Assembly (NCBI GenBank): GCA_019456225.1
Contig: VRUI01000001.1
Location: 1 to 64,000 of the forward strand
Length of the DNA stretch: 64,000 nucleotides
Source of the DNA: Planctomycetota bacterium
GTDB lineage: Bacteria; Planctomycetota; Phycisphaerae; Sedimentisphaerales; Anaerohalosphaeraceae
Direction of reading: 5' to 3'
Shown: in pieces, positions 26,955 through 36,190 of the stretch
Layout: each line of letters opens with the position of its first letter
How positions within the stretch are numbered: position 1 is the stretch's first letter
Notes under the pieces: generated by a model
What the model was told of the DNA's origin: nothing
Seen by the model: only the letters and a program-made list of their open reading frames with translations
Database searches by the model: none
Program-made: the position numbers and the translations under genes

Positions 26955-26970
26955 TTATTTTAATTTTTAT

Positions 26971-27010
26971 TAATAATCCGTGTAAATCCGTGAAATCCGT
27001 GGTTAAATAA
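26971..27010. repeat. dispersed (AATCCGTG)n repeat, second copy
   Basis: TAATCCGTG, AAATCCGTG, AAATCCGTGG in a row just upstream of alaS. Confidence 0.65.
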
Positions 27011-27046
27011 AGCGGTACTAGCGACATTAAATTTCAGAAAATTCAG

Positions 27047-29824
27047 GTGGATAGAAGATTGCTTACATCACAGGAAATTCGTAGTGCGTTTATAAATTTT
27101 TTCAAGGATCGCGGTCACAAGTTTGTCCCAAGTTCATCGGTTGCCCCCATCGGCGACCCTACGCTTATGTTTACAAACGCCGGCATGAACCAGTTCAAGG
27201 ATATTTTTCTGGGTCTGAGCAAATCCGAATGCAAGAGCGCAGTCAACACCCAAAAGTGTATCCGCGTAAGCGGCAAGCATAACGATCTGGAAGAAGTCGG
27301 TATCGACACATACCACCACACATTTTTTGAGATGCTCGGCAACTGGTCATTCGACGATTACTTCAAAGAAGACACCATCAAATGGGCATGGGAATTATTG
27401 ACCGATGTTTATAAGATCGACGAAAGCAAGCTATGGGCGACAGTCTTTGCCGGCGACGAAGAGGATGGATCCGAATACGACAAAGAAGCTGCTCAGCTTT
27501 GGGCAAAAGTAACATCCATCAACCCCGACCGAATCCTCGCCTGCGGTAAAAAGGACAACTTCTGGGAAATGGGAGCATCGGGGCCCTGCGGACCGTGCAG
27601 CGAAATCCATATCGACCTCGGCGAAGGCAGATGCGACATGCAGCACATCGAAGACCACGTCTGCGAAGTAAACGCGGGCTGCTCGCGCTATATCGAACTG
27701 TGGAACCTGGTATTCATCCAGTACAACCGCCAGGAAGACGGTTCGCTTGTCAAACTCCCGGCACGTTATATCGACACCGGCGCCGGCCTCGAAAGAATCG
27801 CAGCCGTCCTCCAGAACAAAAAAAGCAACTACGACACCGACCTGTTCATGCCGATAATCAATGCGATAGCGGAGATTACAACCGCTCCCTATACATCGCA
27901 ACTTAACTTTGGTATAGACAATGCATTCCGTGTTATTGCAGACCATGCGCGAGCATTAACTTTTGCAATTACTGATGGCGTTACTCCTTCAAATGAAGGG
28001 CGTGGATATGTTTTGCGTCGCTTATTAAGACGTGCTGCTCGCTTTGGTCGCCAGCTTGATATCAATGGTCCGTTTATGTACAGCCTCGTAGATGTTGTTG
28101 TCGACAACATGGGTACTGCCTATCCTGAGTTGAATGGACGTGCCGAATTCGTTAAAACTGTTATTAAATCCGAAGAAGAAAGCTTTGGCAAAACACTTGA
28201 CCGCGGCCTGGACATCTTCGAAAAAGCCGCCGAAACCGCAAGAAAAACAAGTGCAAGACTAATCAGCGGTCAGGACGCCTTCCAGATGTACGACACCTAC
28301 GGATTCCCGCTGGACCTTACAGAGCTTATGGCCCGCGAGAGGGATCTTTCCGTCGACACCGCCACATTCGAGCAGTTCATGGACGAACAAAGACAACGCG
28401 CTCGTGATGCCCAAAAATCATCTTTACCAAAATTTACTTTCGGCAATGCAGAACTGCCACCAACTAATGATACATTAAAATACAAAACAGTTCGTTGTGA
28501 TGCTAAAGTTATCGGCCTGATGGATTTTGATGGTTATCACGAGAAAGGTTCTTTTGGCCGTGACGATTCTGTCAGGTTAAATGTTGATTATAACTATGTA
28601 GAAAAAGATGACCATATTAGTCTTGTGCTTGATGAGACGTGCTTTTATGTCAAAGCTGGCGGGCAGGTTGGAGATATTGGCAAAATAGAATCAGATGATT
28701 TTTCTTTTAAGGTTACAGAAACGGAAAAGCTTGGCGATTGTATAGCTCACTGGGGTAAACTCGTTTCAGGCACAATTACCGTTGATGCTAAAGTAACCGC
28801 TATGGTTGACAAAAAATTCAGAGACGCCGTAACGAAAAACCACACGGCGACGCATATTTTGCAATGGGCACTCCAGCAGACACTCGGCGACGGCGTCCAC
28901 CAGCAGGGCAGCCTCGTAAACCCCGACTACCTAAGATTTGACTTTACGTTTCCAAAGGCACTAACCCACGAGCAGCTAAGCAGTGTAGAACTTCTTGTCC
29001 GCACAAAGATCGCAGAAGCTTTGCCGGTTTCTTTCCACTCGATGGCCATAGACGATGCAAAGTCGCTCGGAGCGATGGCCCTGTTCGGCGAAAAATACGG
29101 CGATACGGTTCGCGTCGTCGCGATAGGCACAAAAGATGAAAATGGGATAAGACAGTCGATTAGCAAGGAATTCTGCGGTGGAATACACGTAGACAACACA
29201 GCCGCTATCGGCGGGTTTAAGATCGTAAAGGAAGAAAGCATCTCGGCAGGCGTAAGAAGAATAACCGCTCTTACCGGCCGTCCGCTGCTCGATTATCTCG
29301 TAACCCGCAGCGACATCGTCGACGAACTTACGCAAACGCTAAAGGCCCCATCCGACCAGATCGCGGCCCGCGTAGGCAAACTCCTCGACGACAACAAACG
29401 ACTTGCAAAAGAATTAAAGAACGCGGCAAAGGCAGGCGGTACCGACGTGATGGCGGCGGCAAGGAAACTTCTCGAATCCGCTGAAAAAGTCGGCGACGCT
29501 TCGGTAATAACCGGTGTGCTCAAAGGTGCAAAAGTCGACGATCTCCGCGGCGCAATTGATATGCTAAAGAAAACCGCAAAGAGTGCTGCGATAGTCCTCG
29601 GCGCCTCAGAAGGTGACAGCAAAGTCATCCTGATAGCCGGCGTAACCGACGACCTGATAAAACGCGGAGTTAAAGCAGGCGACATAATAAAAGAGATCGC
29701 CCCAATAGTAGGCGGCGGAGGCGGCGGACGCCCGCAGATGGCACAAGCTGGCGGAAAGAACCCGGCAAAGCTAGACGAAGCCATGACAAAAGCAAAACAG
29801 TTAATAAAAGAAAAATTAGGATGA
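27047..29824 (+). CDS. alaS: alanyl-tRNA synthetase
   Basis: A 925-residue class II synthetase. The catalytic core begins LTSQEIRSAFINFFKDRGHK and contains FTNAGMNQFKDIFLG. The editing domain carries the HxxxH zinc site (NHTATHILQWAL) and the CGGIHV motif; the C-terminal about 180 residues are the coiled-coil and DHH-like C-Ala domain ending GGGGGGRPQMAQAGGK. Start is GTG 27047 (GTGGAT); the RBS is weak. Codon usage is mosaic: about 27893-28200 and 28400-28790 use A/T-ending codons (GTT, CGT, TTA, GCT), while flanking parts prefer GCC, GAC and CGC. Alanine misacylation editing is expected. Confidence 0.97.
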   Translation: MDRRLLTSQEIRSAFINFFKDRGHKFVPSSSVAPIGDPTLMFTNAGMNQFKDIFLGLSKSECKSAVNTQKCIRVSGKHNDLEEVGIDTYHHTFFEMLGNWSFDDYFKEDTIKWAWELLTDVYKIDESKLWATVFAGDEEDGSEYDKEAAQLWAKVTSINPDRILACGKKDNFWEMGASGPCGPCSEIHIDLGEGRCDMQHIEDHVCEVNAGCSRYIELWNLVFIQYNRQEDGSLVKLPARYIDTGAGLERIAAVLQNKKSNYDTDLFMPIINAIAEITTAPYTSQLNFGIDNAFRVIADHARALTFAITDGVTPSNEGRGYVLRRLLRRAARFGRQLDINGPFMYSLVDVVVDNMGTAYPELNGRAEFVKTVIKSEEESFGKTLDRGLDIFEKAAETARKTSARLISGQDAFQMYDTYGFPLDLTELMARERDLSVDTATFEQFMDEQRQRARDAQKSSLPKFTFGNAELPPTNDTLKYKTVRCDAKVIGLMDFDGYHEKGSFGRDDSVRLNVDYNYVEKDDHISLVLDETCFYVKAGGQVGDIGKIESDDFSFKVTETEKLGDCIAHWGKLVSGTITVDAKVTAMVDKKFRDAVTKNHTATHILQWALQQTLGDGVHQQGSLVNPDYLRFDFTFPKALTHEQLSSVELLVRTKIAEALPVSFHSMAIDDAKSLGAMALFGEKYGDTVRVVAIGTKDENGIRQSISKEFCGGIHVDNTAAIGGFKIVKEESISAGVRRITALTGRPLLDYLVTRSDIVDELTQTLKAPSDQIAARVGKLLDDNKRLAKELKNAAKAGGTDVMAAARKLLESAEKVGDASVITGVLKGAKVDDLRGAIDMLKKTAKSAAIVLGASEGDSKVILIAGVTDDLIKRGVKAGDIIKEIAPIVGGGGGGRPQMAQAGGKNPAKLDEAMTKAKQLIKEKLG

Positions 29825-29865
29825 TCAAACGGGGGCAATAAATTGATCCGTTTTTTATGTGATGA

Positions 29866-30006
29866 TTGCGGCCGCCGGGTCAGGTCCTTGCATATTTACC
29901 ATTCATAAAACCGGTAATAACAGGCGTTGTAGTATATTTCTCGTTCATAGCCGCCCACCTGCTCGGCCGATTCTACTGGCTCAATTCACATAAACTGGAT
30001 TGGTAG
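29866..30006 (+). pseudogene. 5'-truncated membrane-protein remnant
   Basis: The frame ending at TAG 30004-30006 reads LRPPGQVLAYLPFIKPVITG, VVVYFSFIAAHLLGRFYWLN and SHKLDW. The HLLGRFYW ending and single hydrophobic helix look like the end of a planctomycete membrane protein such as DUF4013 types. There is no start codon; a TGA lies immediately upstream. It lies in the alaS-mnmE gap and is probably a decayed gene fragment. Confidence 0.45.
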
Positions 30007-30018
30007 AACGTGATGAAT

Positions 30019-31152
30019 CTAAATCTCGCCGTTTACAAGTTCCTTTATCAAATCTTTTGTGCTCTTGATATTGTCGCACTTAGTAATTCGTTTTAGAATC
30101 GCGGTCTGTCGCTCTGTAAAACAGATCGTCTTTGCGATTTGCCCGTTACCGACAAGTACGTCTGAAATCAATTTCATTAGTTGATCAATACCCGCACCTG
30201 TCATGGCACTGATGTTAATACTTCCCTGTTCCCCCGGCATCTCGCCAAGATCCGACTTATTGAAAATCGTAATAACCTTCTTGCCGGATTTTGTGATGAT
30301 ATCGAAATCGAATTCGTCAGCCGATTGCGTCGAATCCAGAACCAGCAGAACAATATCGCACTCGTTTAAAAGCTGCCTGCTCCGCCTTTGCGATTCTCCG
30401 TCGATTGCGCTTTCGCCGATAATAGAAGCGTCAAGCCCGGCGGTATCGAATAGCTCGATGACAAGATCGCCTGCCCTGCAGGTACCCGAAACCCAGTCAC
30501 GCGTCGTCCCTGCAATATCTGTGACGATAGCCTTCTCTCTGCCGCAAAGGAAATTCAGCAGGGTACTCTTGCCGCTGTTGGGAGGGCCTGCGATAACGGC
30601 CCTGCACACGCCGATAAGATATTTCGCAGGTTCGCTCGCAGATAGAATATCCTTACATTTATCCTTAATGTCATCGATGGTCAGCGAATCGATTCTTTTA
30701 AGCCAGTCACAGGCAACAGCCGAAAGGTCATTTGCGGCAATAGCTTTGACCCCCGCCATAGATACCGCTTTAAGCTTTTCAATTTCCGCTTCAATCTCAA
30801 TGGAGTTGGTCCGGCCTTTTGCGATGAGTTTTTCGGCGATGAGTTTTTCCGCGTCAACCAGTTTGGCTCCTGCTTTGCTAAGTGCCCCCATAACCATCTC
30901 AACGATCAAAGGGTTCCCATGACAGCTGATCTCTATGGCATTTTCTTCGGTGGACGCGGCAACAACATGATCGATGATCTCACCGTCGTCTGTGACATAG
31001 CCGGTGTATATAACCGACTCCTTGAACGCACAGGGTTTGCCTGTATCGCTCTGAAAAATGGACCGGACAACATCAACAGCCCCGCTGCCAAACACCTCAA
31101 CAACAGCAATAGCCGCCGCCCCCTTAGCAGTAGATACACAAGCCATAGTCAT
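30019..31152 (-). CDS. MnmE/TrmE-like tRNA-modification GTPase, shortened and lacking the C-terminal cysteine
   Basis: A 377-residue protein (start ATG 31152; AGGGA upstream). Residues 1-110 resemble the MnmE formyl-THF-binding domain, with IEISCHGNPLIVEM equivalent to the usual EVQCHGG region. G motifs are GPPNSGKST, DIAGTTRDW, DTAG and NKSD. MnmE normally has about 450 residues and ends in a CIGK motif whose Cys is essential for wobble-uridine modification. This protein ends KELVNGEI without any such motif, and its helical domain is reduced. Either it is a divergent relative, or another MnmE exists in the genome. It lies beside coaX on the same strand. Confidence 0.8.
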   Translation of the reverse strand: MTMACVSTAKGAAAIAVVEVFGSGAVDVVRSIFQSDTGKPCAFKESVIYTGYVTDDGEIIDHVVAASTEENAIEISCHGNPLIVEMVMGALSKAGAKLVDAEKLIAEKLIAKGRTNSIEIEAEIEKLKAVSMAGVKAIAANDLSAVACDWLKRIDSLTIDDIKDKCKDILSASEPAKYLIGVCRAVIAGPPNSGKSTLLNFLCGREKAIVTDIAGTTRDWVSGTCRAGDLVIELFDTAGLDASIIGESAIDGESQRRSRQLLNECDIVLLVLDSTQSADEFDFDIITKSGKKVITIFNKSDLGEMPGEQGSINISAMTGAGIDQLMKLISDVLVGNGQIAKTICFTERQTAILKRITKCDNIKSTKDLIKELVNGEI

Positions 31153-31228
31153 AAAAACCAATCCCTGTCAAAATTCAAAACGAACTTAGCGTTTTTCGCT
31201 GCCCGCTGCCCGTCGCCCGCTTCACGCT

Positions 31229-32050
31229 TTACGCTTTGTCATCTCTATTGCTCATTTCGCCAAGTTCGGCTTGTACGCTAAGGTGTTTCTTATACGCCAG
31301 CACGATCCCTTTTATCACCAGGTTCGGCACCCACGAATCGACAAATTCGCAATCGGGTTTTATGGTCTCGGCGCATCCGCCGGTCACTATCGTCTGGGGC
31401 CACTTGTCAAGCTGTTCGGCATAATTTTCGCATACCGTCTTCAAAAGCCCCACCGCCGAGTAATACAGCCCGGCGTTTATAGCGTCATGCGTATTTCCGC
31501 CGACAGGGTCTCTGGGTCGGGCAACCTCAACCTCCGGCAGTTGAGCGGTATTTACGCCAAGCGCTTCTGCTGAGATACCAAAACCCGGCGCGATCACCCC
31601 GCCCAGGAAGACTCCCTGTTCGTCGATCAGATCGATAGTTACCGCCGACCCGAAGTCGGCAACTACGACCGCATCTTCAACGACTGCAAAAGCCGCCGCC
31701 GCCGCGACGATACGGTCCGTACCAACCTCGTACTTGTTGTCAACAGCCATCTCAATAGGCAGATCGATATCGACGCCGATAACTTTTATCTTTTCGTCAA
31801 GTTCGTCTGCGCAGATGTCCTTAACCATATCGCACCAATCCGGCTTAACCGAACTGACAACGATAACTCCCTCGCGTTTATGCACCGTGTCGCTTTTAAC
31901 GAACGGAAACTGCCCCCACGCGTCGATCAGCATATTGCTAAGCCTGTCGCGGTCGCCGCCGCTGACCGACTCGATAAACTTCTCAATGTTATCGACAAAC
32001 AGCCCGACACTAATAGTACTATTGCCAATATCAACAGCAATTATATTCAT
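31229..32050 (-). CDS. coaX: type III pantothenate kinase
   Basis: A 273-residue ASKHA-fold kinase for the first step of CoA synthesis. The phosphate loops are VDIGNSTISVGLF at the N-terminus and VADFGSAVTIDLIDEQG, followed by LGGVIAPGFGIS and the TGGCAETI second loop. Length matches the family. GGAAG precedes the start. It and the MnmE-like gene downstream are separated by 76 bp of low-complexity CGCTGCCCG sequence. Confidence 0.93.
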   Translation of the reverse strand: MNIIAVDIGNSTISVGLFVDNIEKFIESVSGGDRDRLSNMLIDAWGQFPFVKSDTVHKREGVIVVSSVKPDWCDMVKDICADELDEKIKVIGVDIDLPIEMAVDNKYEVGTDRIVAAAAAFAVVEDAVVVADFGSAVTIDLIDEQGVFLGGVIAPGFGISAEALGVNTAQLPEVEVARPRDPVGGNTHDAINAGLYYSAVGLLKTVCENYAEQLDKWPQTIVTGGCAETIKPDCEFVDSWVPNLVIKGIVLAYKKHLSVQAELGEMSNRDDKA

Positions 32051-32086
32051 GTCAATACTTCCATAATTCGTAATTAAAGTTTGAGA

Positions 32087-34552
32087 CTAATGTTTCAATG
32101 CTTCAACTGGGATGATCTGCTTAGAATTTATCTCAGAACGCCAATAAACTTCAAGCCCCTGTCCGCCGGCGCCCTGGAAGTACTGGATCTCTACCGGATG
32201 CAGCCCCGCTTCGAGAACGACCATGCCTGCTTTTTCGACCATACCGTGCGTCCCATCGTTGCTAATGATCTCTTTACCGTGAACAAACATTTTAGTTCCG
32301 TCATCGGATTTGATCGAAAATTCATAGCCGCCCGTTTTCGGAGCTTTAACGAATCCGGTAAACCGCAAAGCGTAATCGTCCTTGTCATCGACAACGCTAA
32401 TGCTCAATGATTTTGCAATGCCCGACTTGACCGGTTTGATCTTTGAAAAGTCCGGCAATTCCCTGAATTTGCCCTGGTAGTATTCAAATTTCAATCCAGC
32501 ATTATTGGTGGCCTGGCTGACCGATTTAAGAGGTGTCCCAGGTTTAAATGTTTTCTGCAAAATCGAACTGACCTTACCCCCGCGCCAATAGCATCGAGCC
32601 TTTACAGTTGTTTCTTTGGTTATAGTGAACGGCCCGGTATAAAGTTTCGAGGATTTCTTCGGATCCGAACCATCGGCGGTATACCTGATCTTCGCGTTTT
32701 TATCGCCAGCCAGTTTAACGGCAACTTTTTCAAAAAATACCGAAAACTTATTATCGAAAACCGGCGGCAGGATCCCTTTGTTTACTAAAGCAAATTTCTT
32801 CGGATCAAGCTTAAAAAACTTACGGTCGTACGTCATTATCCCGTTAACTTCTCCCTCGACATCGGAAGTCTGCGTATAAACCGCCGCCGAAAGTCCCTTG
32901 TCTTTGAGAAGGTAAAGTTTCTGGATCAGGTCGATGTATCTATCTTGAAAAGCTTTTATGTCCTTAAAGTTTCGATAGCCCCAGTTCCTCCCACTCGCAT
33001 CCCACAGGTGTCCTTCAACAGGTAGACCCAACCCGCCGAACTCTCCAAGAACCGCCGCGCGATTTTCTTCCAGATCAGGCATCGCAGGTCCGGGATAACT
33101 GTGAATATCATGAACATCGCCAACACCTTTATCCGTCCAACCGGAAGCGCTATTGACCAGCCGCGATGGATCGTAATTCTTCGTCCACACCGCAACCTTT
33201 TCAGTCTCACGCTGACCCCACCCCTCATTAAACGGAACCCACATCACTATCGATGGATGGTTATACAATGCATCTATAACCCCTTTCCACTCAACATCCC
33301 ACTGATCGTAAAATGTCCTAAGCTGCTCTTCAGTATACTTAGATTGGTTGTACAACGCACTCGGCATGTCCTGCCAAACCAAAACACCAAGCTTATCGCA
33401 CCAGTAATAAAAACGCTGTGGCTCGCTCTTGACATGCTTGCGAAGCATATTAAATCCCAAAGCCTTTGTCATCTCCACGTCATACCTAAGTGCCTCATCT
33501 GTCGCCGGAGTATACAAACCATCCGGCCACCAACCCTGATCAAGCGGTCCAAACTGAAACAGCGGTTTGTTATTGAGCAGCAGACGGTTTATCCCATTTT
33601 CGTCTTTACCGATAGAACTCTTACGCATCCCGAAATAGCTCGTAACCTCATCAACCTTGCGGCCGAGGTGACTTAAAACCACTTTCAGATCGTAAAGGAA
33701 AGGATCGTCAGGCGACCAGAGCCTGGGTTCTGGTATTTCCAGCACTGCCTTTGAGCTCCCATAAAAAGTTTTAGTGGAAATTACCGAACCGTTTTTCATA
33801 ACGGACATGGTAACTTCGGCACCTTTGATAAGGCTTCCGGCTAATTGAGTCTCTGTTGTTACAGTTTTATTGTCTATGTCAGGCGTGATCTTGACGTTTT
33901 TAATATAAGTCGAATGAACTGTTTCAAGCCAGACGGTCTGCCATATACCGGTAACAGAGGTATAAAAGATACTGCCCGGGTTAATGACTTGCTTACCGCG
34001 AGGCTGAGGACTGTTATTAGCGTTAGTAGGATCCCAAACGCGAATGACGATCTCCTGCTTGCCCGGGTATTTAAGAGCATCGCTGATGTCATAACTAAAC
34101 GGGTCGTGACCGCCTTTATGTGTTCCGGTCTCTGTACCGTTGACCCAGACAGTACTTTCCCAGTCGATTGCCCCAAAATGCAGAAGCTTTCGTTTATGGT
34201 CGTCTTTACCGTAAGTAAATGTCGTCCTGTACCACAAGCTGTTATCGATACCCACCTTTTTACCAACGCCCGAAAGCGCCGACTCGATCGCGAAAGGCAC
34301 AAGAATTTTACCGTCCCATTCCGAAGGTTTCTTGGAGTCTTTCGGCACAATTGCATAATCCCACAAACCATTGAGATTAACCCACCCCTTACGAACCATC
34401 ATCGGCCGGGGGTACTCGTTCCAGGGCTTGTCCGGGTTTACATCACCGGCCCATTTGGTGGTGATCCTACCCTCCACAGCTTTCCATTCGGAATGAACTC
34501 CACAACCACAAATACAAATACAAGTGATAACAATCAATATCAAATTTCGCAT
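32087..34552 (-). CDS. GH2 glycoside hydrolase lipoprotein with PA14 domain
   Basis: An 821-residue exported enzyme. A lipoprotein signal ends at about C17. A jelly-roll sugar-binding domain (about 40-220) is followed by an Ig-like domain (about 220-330) and a TIM barrel. The acid/base Glu is in VPFNEGWGQ (about residue 445) and the nucleophile Glu is probably in LGEFGGLG (about 510). A chitobiase-like C-terminal beta domain (YTADGSDPKKSSKLYTGPFT) follows, then a PA14 domain (FEYYQGKFRELPDF through GLEVYWRS). GH2 covers beta-galactosidase, glucuronidase and mannosidase; the exact substrate is not resolved. PA14 suggests carbohydrate binding. An AAGGAG site precedes the start. Confidence 0.9.
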   Translation of the reverse strand: MRNLILIVITCICICGCGVHSEWKAVEGRITTKWAGDVNPDKPWNEYPRPMMVRKGWVNLNGLWDYAIVPKDSKKPSEWDGKILVPFAIESALSGVGKKVGIDNSLWYRTTFTYGKDDHKRKLLHFGAIDWESTVWVNGTETGTHKGGHDPFSYDISDALKYPGKQEIVIRVWDPTNANNSPQPRGKQVINPGSIFYTSVTGIWQTVWLETVHSTYIKNVKITPDIDNKTVTTETQLAGSLIKGAEVTMSVMKNGSVISTKTFYGSSKAVLEIPEPRLWSPDDPFLYDLKVVLSHLGRKVDEVTSYFGMRKSSIGKDENGINRLLLNNKPLFQFGPLDQGWWPDGLYTPATDEALRYDVEMTKALGFNMLRKHVKSEPQRFYYWCDKLGVLVWQDMPSALYNQSKYTEEQLRTFYDQWDVEWKGVIDALYNHPSIVMWVPFNEGWGQRETEKVAVWTKNYDPSRLVNSASGWTDKGVGDVHDIHSYPGPAMPDLEENRAAVLGEFGGLGLPVEGHLWDASGRNWGYRNFKDIKAFQDRYIDLIQKLYLLKDKGLSAAVYTQTSDVEGEVNGIMTYDRKFFKLDPKKFALVNKGILPPVFDNKFSVFFEKVAVKLAGDKNAKIRYTADGSDPKKSSKLYTGPFTITKETTVKARCYWRGGKVSSILQKTFKPGTPLKSVSQATNNAGLKFEYYQGKFRELPDFSKIKPVKSGIAKSLSISVVDDKDDYALRFTGFVKAPKTGGYEFSIKSDDGTKMFVHGKEIISNDGTHGMVEKAGMVVLEAGLHPVEIQYFQGAGGQGLEVYWRSEINSKQIIPVEALKH

Positions 34553-34838
34553 ACTGTCTCCTTAGTAAAATGTCTGTGTAAAAAAAGCTCCGCCAAAGGC
34601 GGGTACAAAAATTCATAATTAGGTAACCGTTCACATCAGGTGAACCACGAATAGACACGAATATAGGGTGCGTTGTACATTTGTGTCCATTTATTTTAGC
34701 TTAGTCCATCGCTTTTCTTTTTAACCCTAATTTTTTTTTCTTCATGACCGTCAAGTTCTTCATGGTTAAACTGCTTTTAGCTTTTGCTTTTTAATCCGCG
34801 TAATCGGCGTAATCCGCGGATTAATTCTTTTCCGCAAG
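34553..34838. other. 286-bp spacer with repeats
   Basis: Contains a CCGCCAAAGGCGG mini-hairpin (about 34588), a solo GTAACCGTTCAC terminal repeat (34623) identical to the MITE ends, a GTGAACCACGAATAGACACG stretch, and an AATCCGCG array (34791-34826). No gene seen. Confidence 0.5.
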
Positions 34839-35849
34839 CTAATCGCTATCGCTATCTTTGCTTCTAACTATTTTCCAGAGCTTCTCGTTAAGCTCATCGA
34901 GTCCCTGTCCCGTAACCGCCGAGATCACCGCTACATCGTCTACGCCAAGCCGTTCGATAGCGTCCTTGATGAAATCGCCGTCCGGATCGATGTCGGCTTT
35001 GTTGATGACTACGAGTTCTTTTTTGTCGGCGAGTACTTTGCTGTACTTTTCCAGCTCGCCGCGGATCTTGTGATAGTTCTCTACCGGGTCCGAGTTATCC
35101 GGCGGGGCGATGTCGAGCATATGCACGATGGTCCTTGTCCGTTCGATATGGCGAAGGAAATCGTGTCCGAGCCCCGCACCGTCGTGTGCCCCTTCGATAA
35201 GTCCGGGTATGTCGGCCATCACGAACCTGCGAAAGTCGCCAAGCTCGATAATTCCAAGCACCGGCTCTAACGTCGTAAACGGGTAGTTAGCGATCTTCGG
35301 TCTAGCCGCCGAGCACCTGGAGATCAACGTGCTTTTGCCCGCGTTTGGCATTCCCACAAGCCCGACGTCTGCGATCAGTTTCAACTCCATCCGGATATTA
35401 CGTTCCGCTCCGATTTTCCCATCGGTGGCAAAACGCGGGGTCTGGCGAACCGACGAGGCGAACGTTTTATTTCCGCGCCCGCCTTTACCGCCTATGCAGA
35501 ATCGAACCTTCATGCCAGCTTTGTCCATATCTTTCAGCATCAGATCGTCAAGGTCGGTATCGTAAACTATCGTCCCGACAGGAACTCTGACTATAAGATC
35601 GTCACCGCTTTGGCCCGTGCAATTGCTGCCTTCGCCAGGCAAGCCGTTTTTCGCTTTCCAGTGGTGTTTGTTGGCGAATTCCAGAAGGGTATCGACGTCA
35701 TCAAACGTTTCGATGTATATATCACCGCCTTTGCCGCCGCTGCCGCCATCGGGTCCGCCATTGGCGATATATATCTCACGCCGAAAACTAACGCAACCAT
35801 GTCCGCCGTCACCGGCCTTAATCCAAATTTTCGCTTCATCTATAAACAT
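34839..35849 (-). CDS. obg: GTPase Obg/CgtA
   Basis: A 336-residue GTPase. The start at ATG 35849 (MFIDEAKIWIKAGDGGHGCV) restores the Obg fold at its usual position. The glycine-rich six-helix N-domain (residues 1-158) is followed by the G domain: GMPNAGKSTLISR, DIPGLIEGAHDGAG, LVVINKADID and SAVTGQGL. No C-terminal OCT domain is visible. Obg acts in late 50S subunit assembly and stress signalling. Unlike the common rplU-rpmA-obg order, it stands apart from rpmA. Confidence 0.95.
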   Translation of the reverse strand: MFIDEAKIWIKAGDGGHGCVSFRREIYIANGGPDGGSGGKGGDIYIETFDDVDTLLEFANKHHWKAKNGLPGEGSNCTGQSGDDLIVRVPVGTIVYDTDLDDLMLKDMDKAGMKVRFCIGGKGGRGNKTFASSVRQTPRFATDGKIGAERNIRMELKLIADVGLVGMPNAGKSTLISRCSAARPKIANYPFTTLEPVLGIIELGDFRRFVMADIPGLIEGAHDGAGLGHDFLRHIERTRTIVHMLDIAPPDNSDPVENYHKIRGELEKYSKVLADKKELVVINKADIDPDGDFIKDAIERLGVDDVAVISAVTGQGLDELNEKLWKIVRSKDSDSD

Positions 35850-36190
35850 CAATAAACACCATTCTAAATTAAAAAAAACTCGTTTTTGGCTTGCTGCTTG
35901 TCGCACCGACCTGTCCCGCCATAGCTTTAGCGACGGCGGAAGCCTTGGCGAAGGTGGATGCCCACGCCATACCTGAAATATCCACCCAAGACCTCTAAGT
36001 CTGCAAGGGACAACGAATTATACAGATTTCAGCGAAAATAGCCAGAAATAAATATATGCTTATAAAAGGAGGGTGCATCAAAATTAAGCGGCACATACAT
36101 TACGGATACGGTAAGCCTCGAATTGCGTAATGGACTTAAAAGCGCGTCAGCGCGAGCTCCCCGATAGAATTAAAGCGACTGTTATCAAAA
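35850..36190. other. 341-bp spacer: palindromic fragment and IS110 right-flank sequence
   Basis: Near 35920-35960 lies a partial palindrome (CCCGCCATAGCTTTAGCGAC then GGCGGAAGCC), a type of short element common in bacterial genomes. GCAAGGGACA at 36003-36012 is repeated inverted at 37174-37183. The rest up to 36190 is the non-coding 3' flank of the IS110 transposase. Confidence 0.4.
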
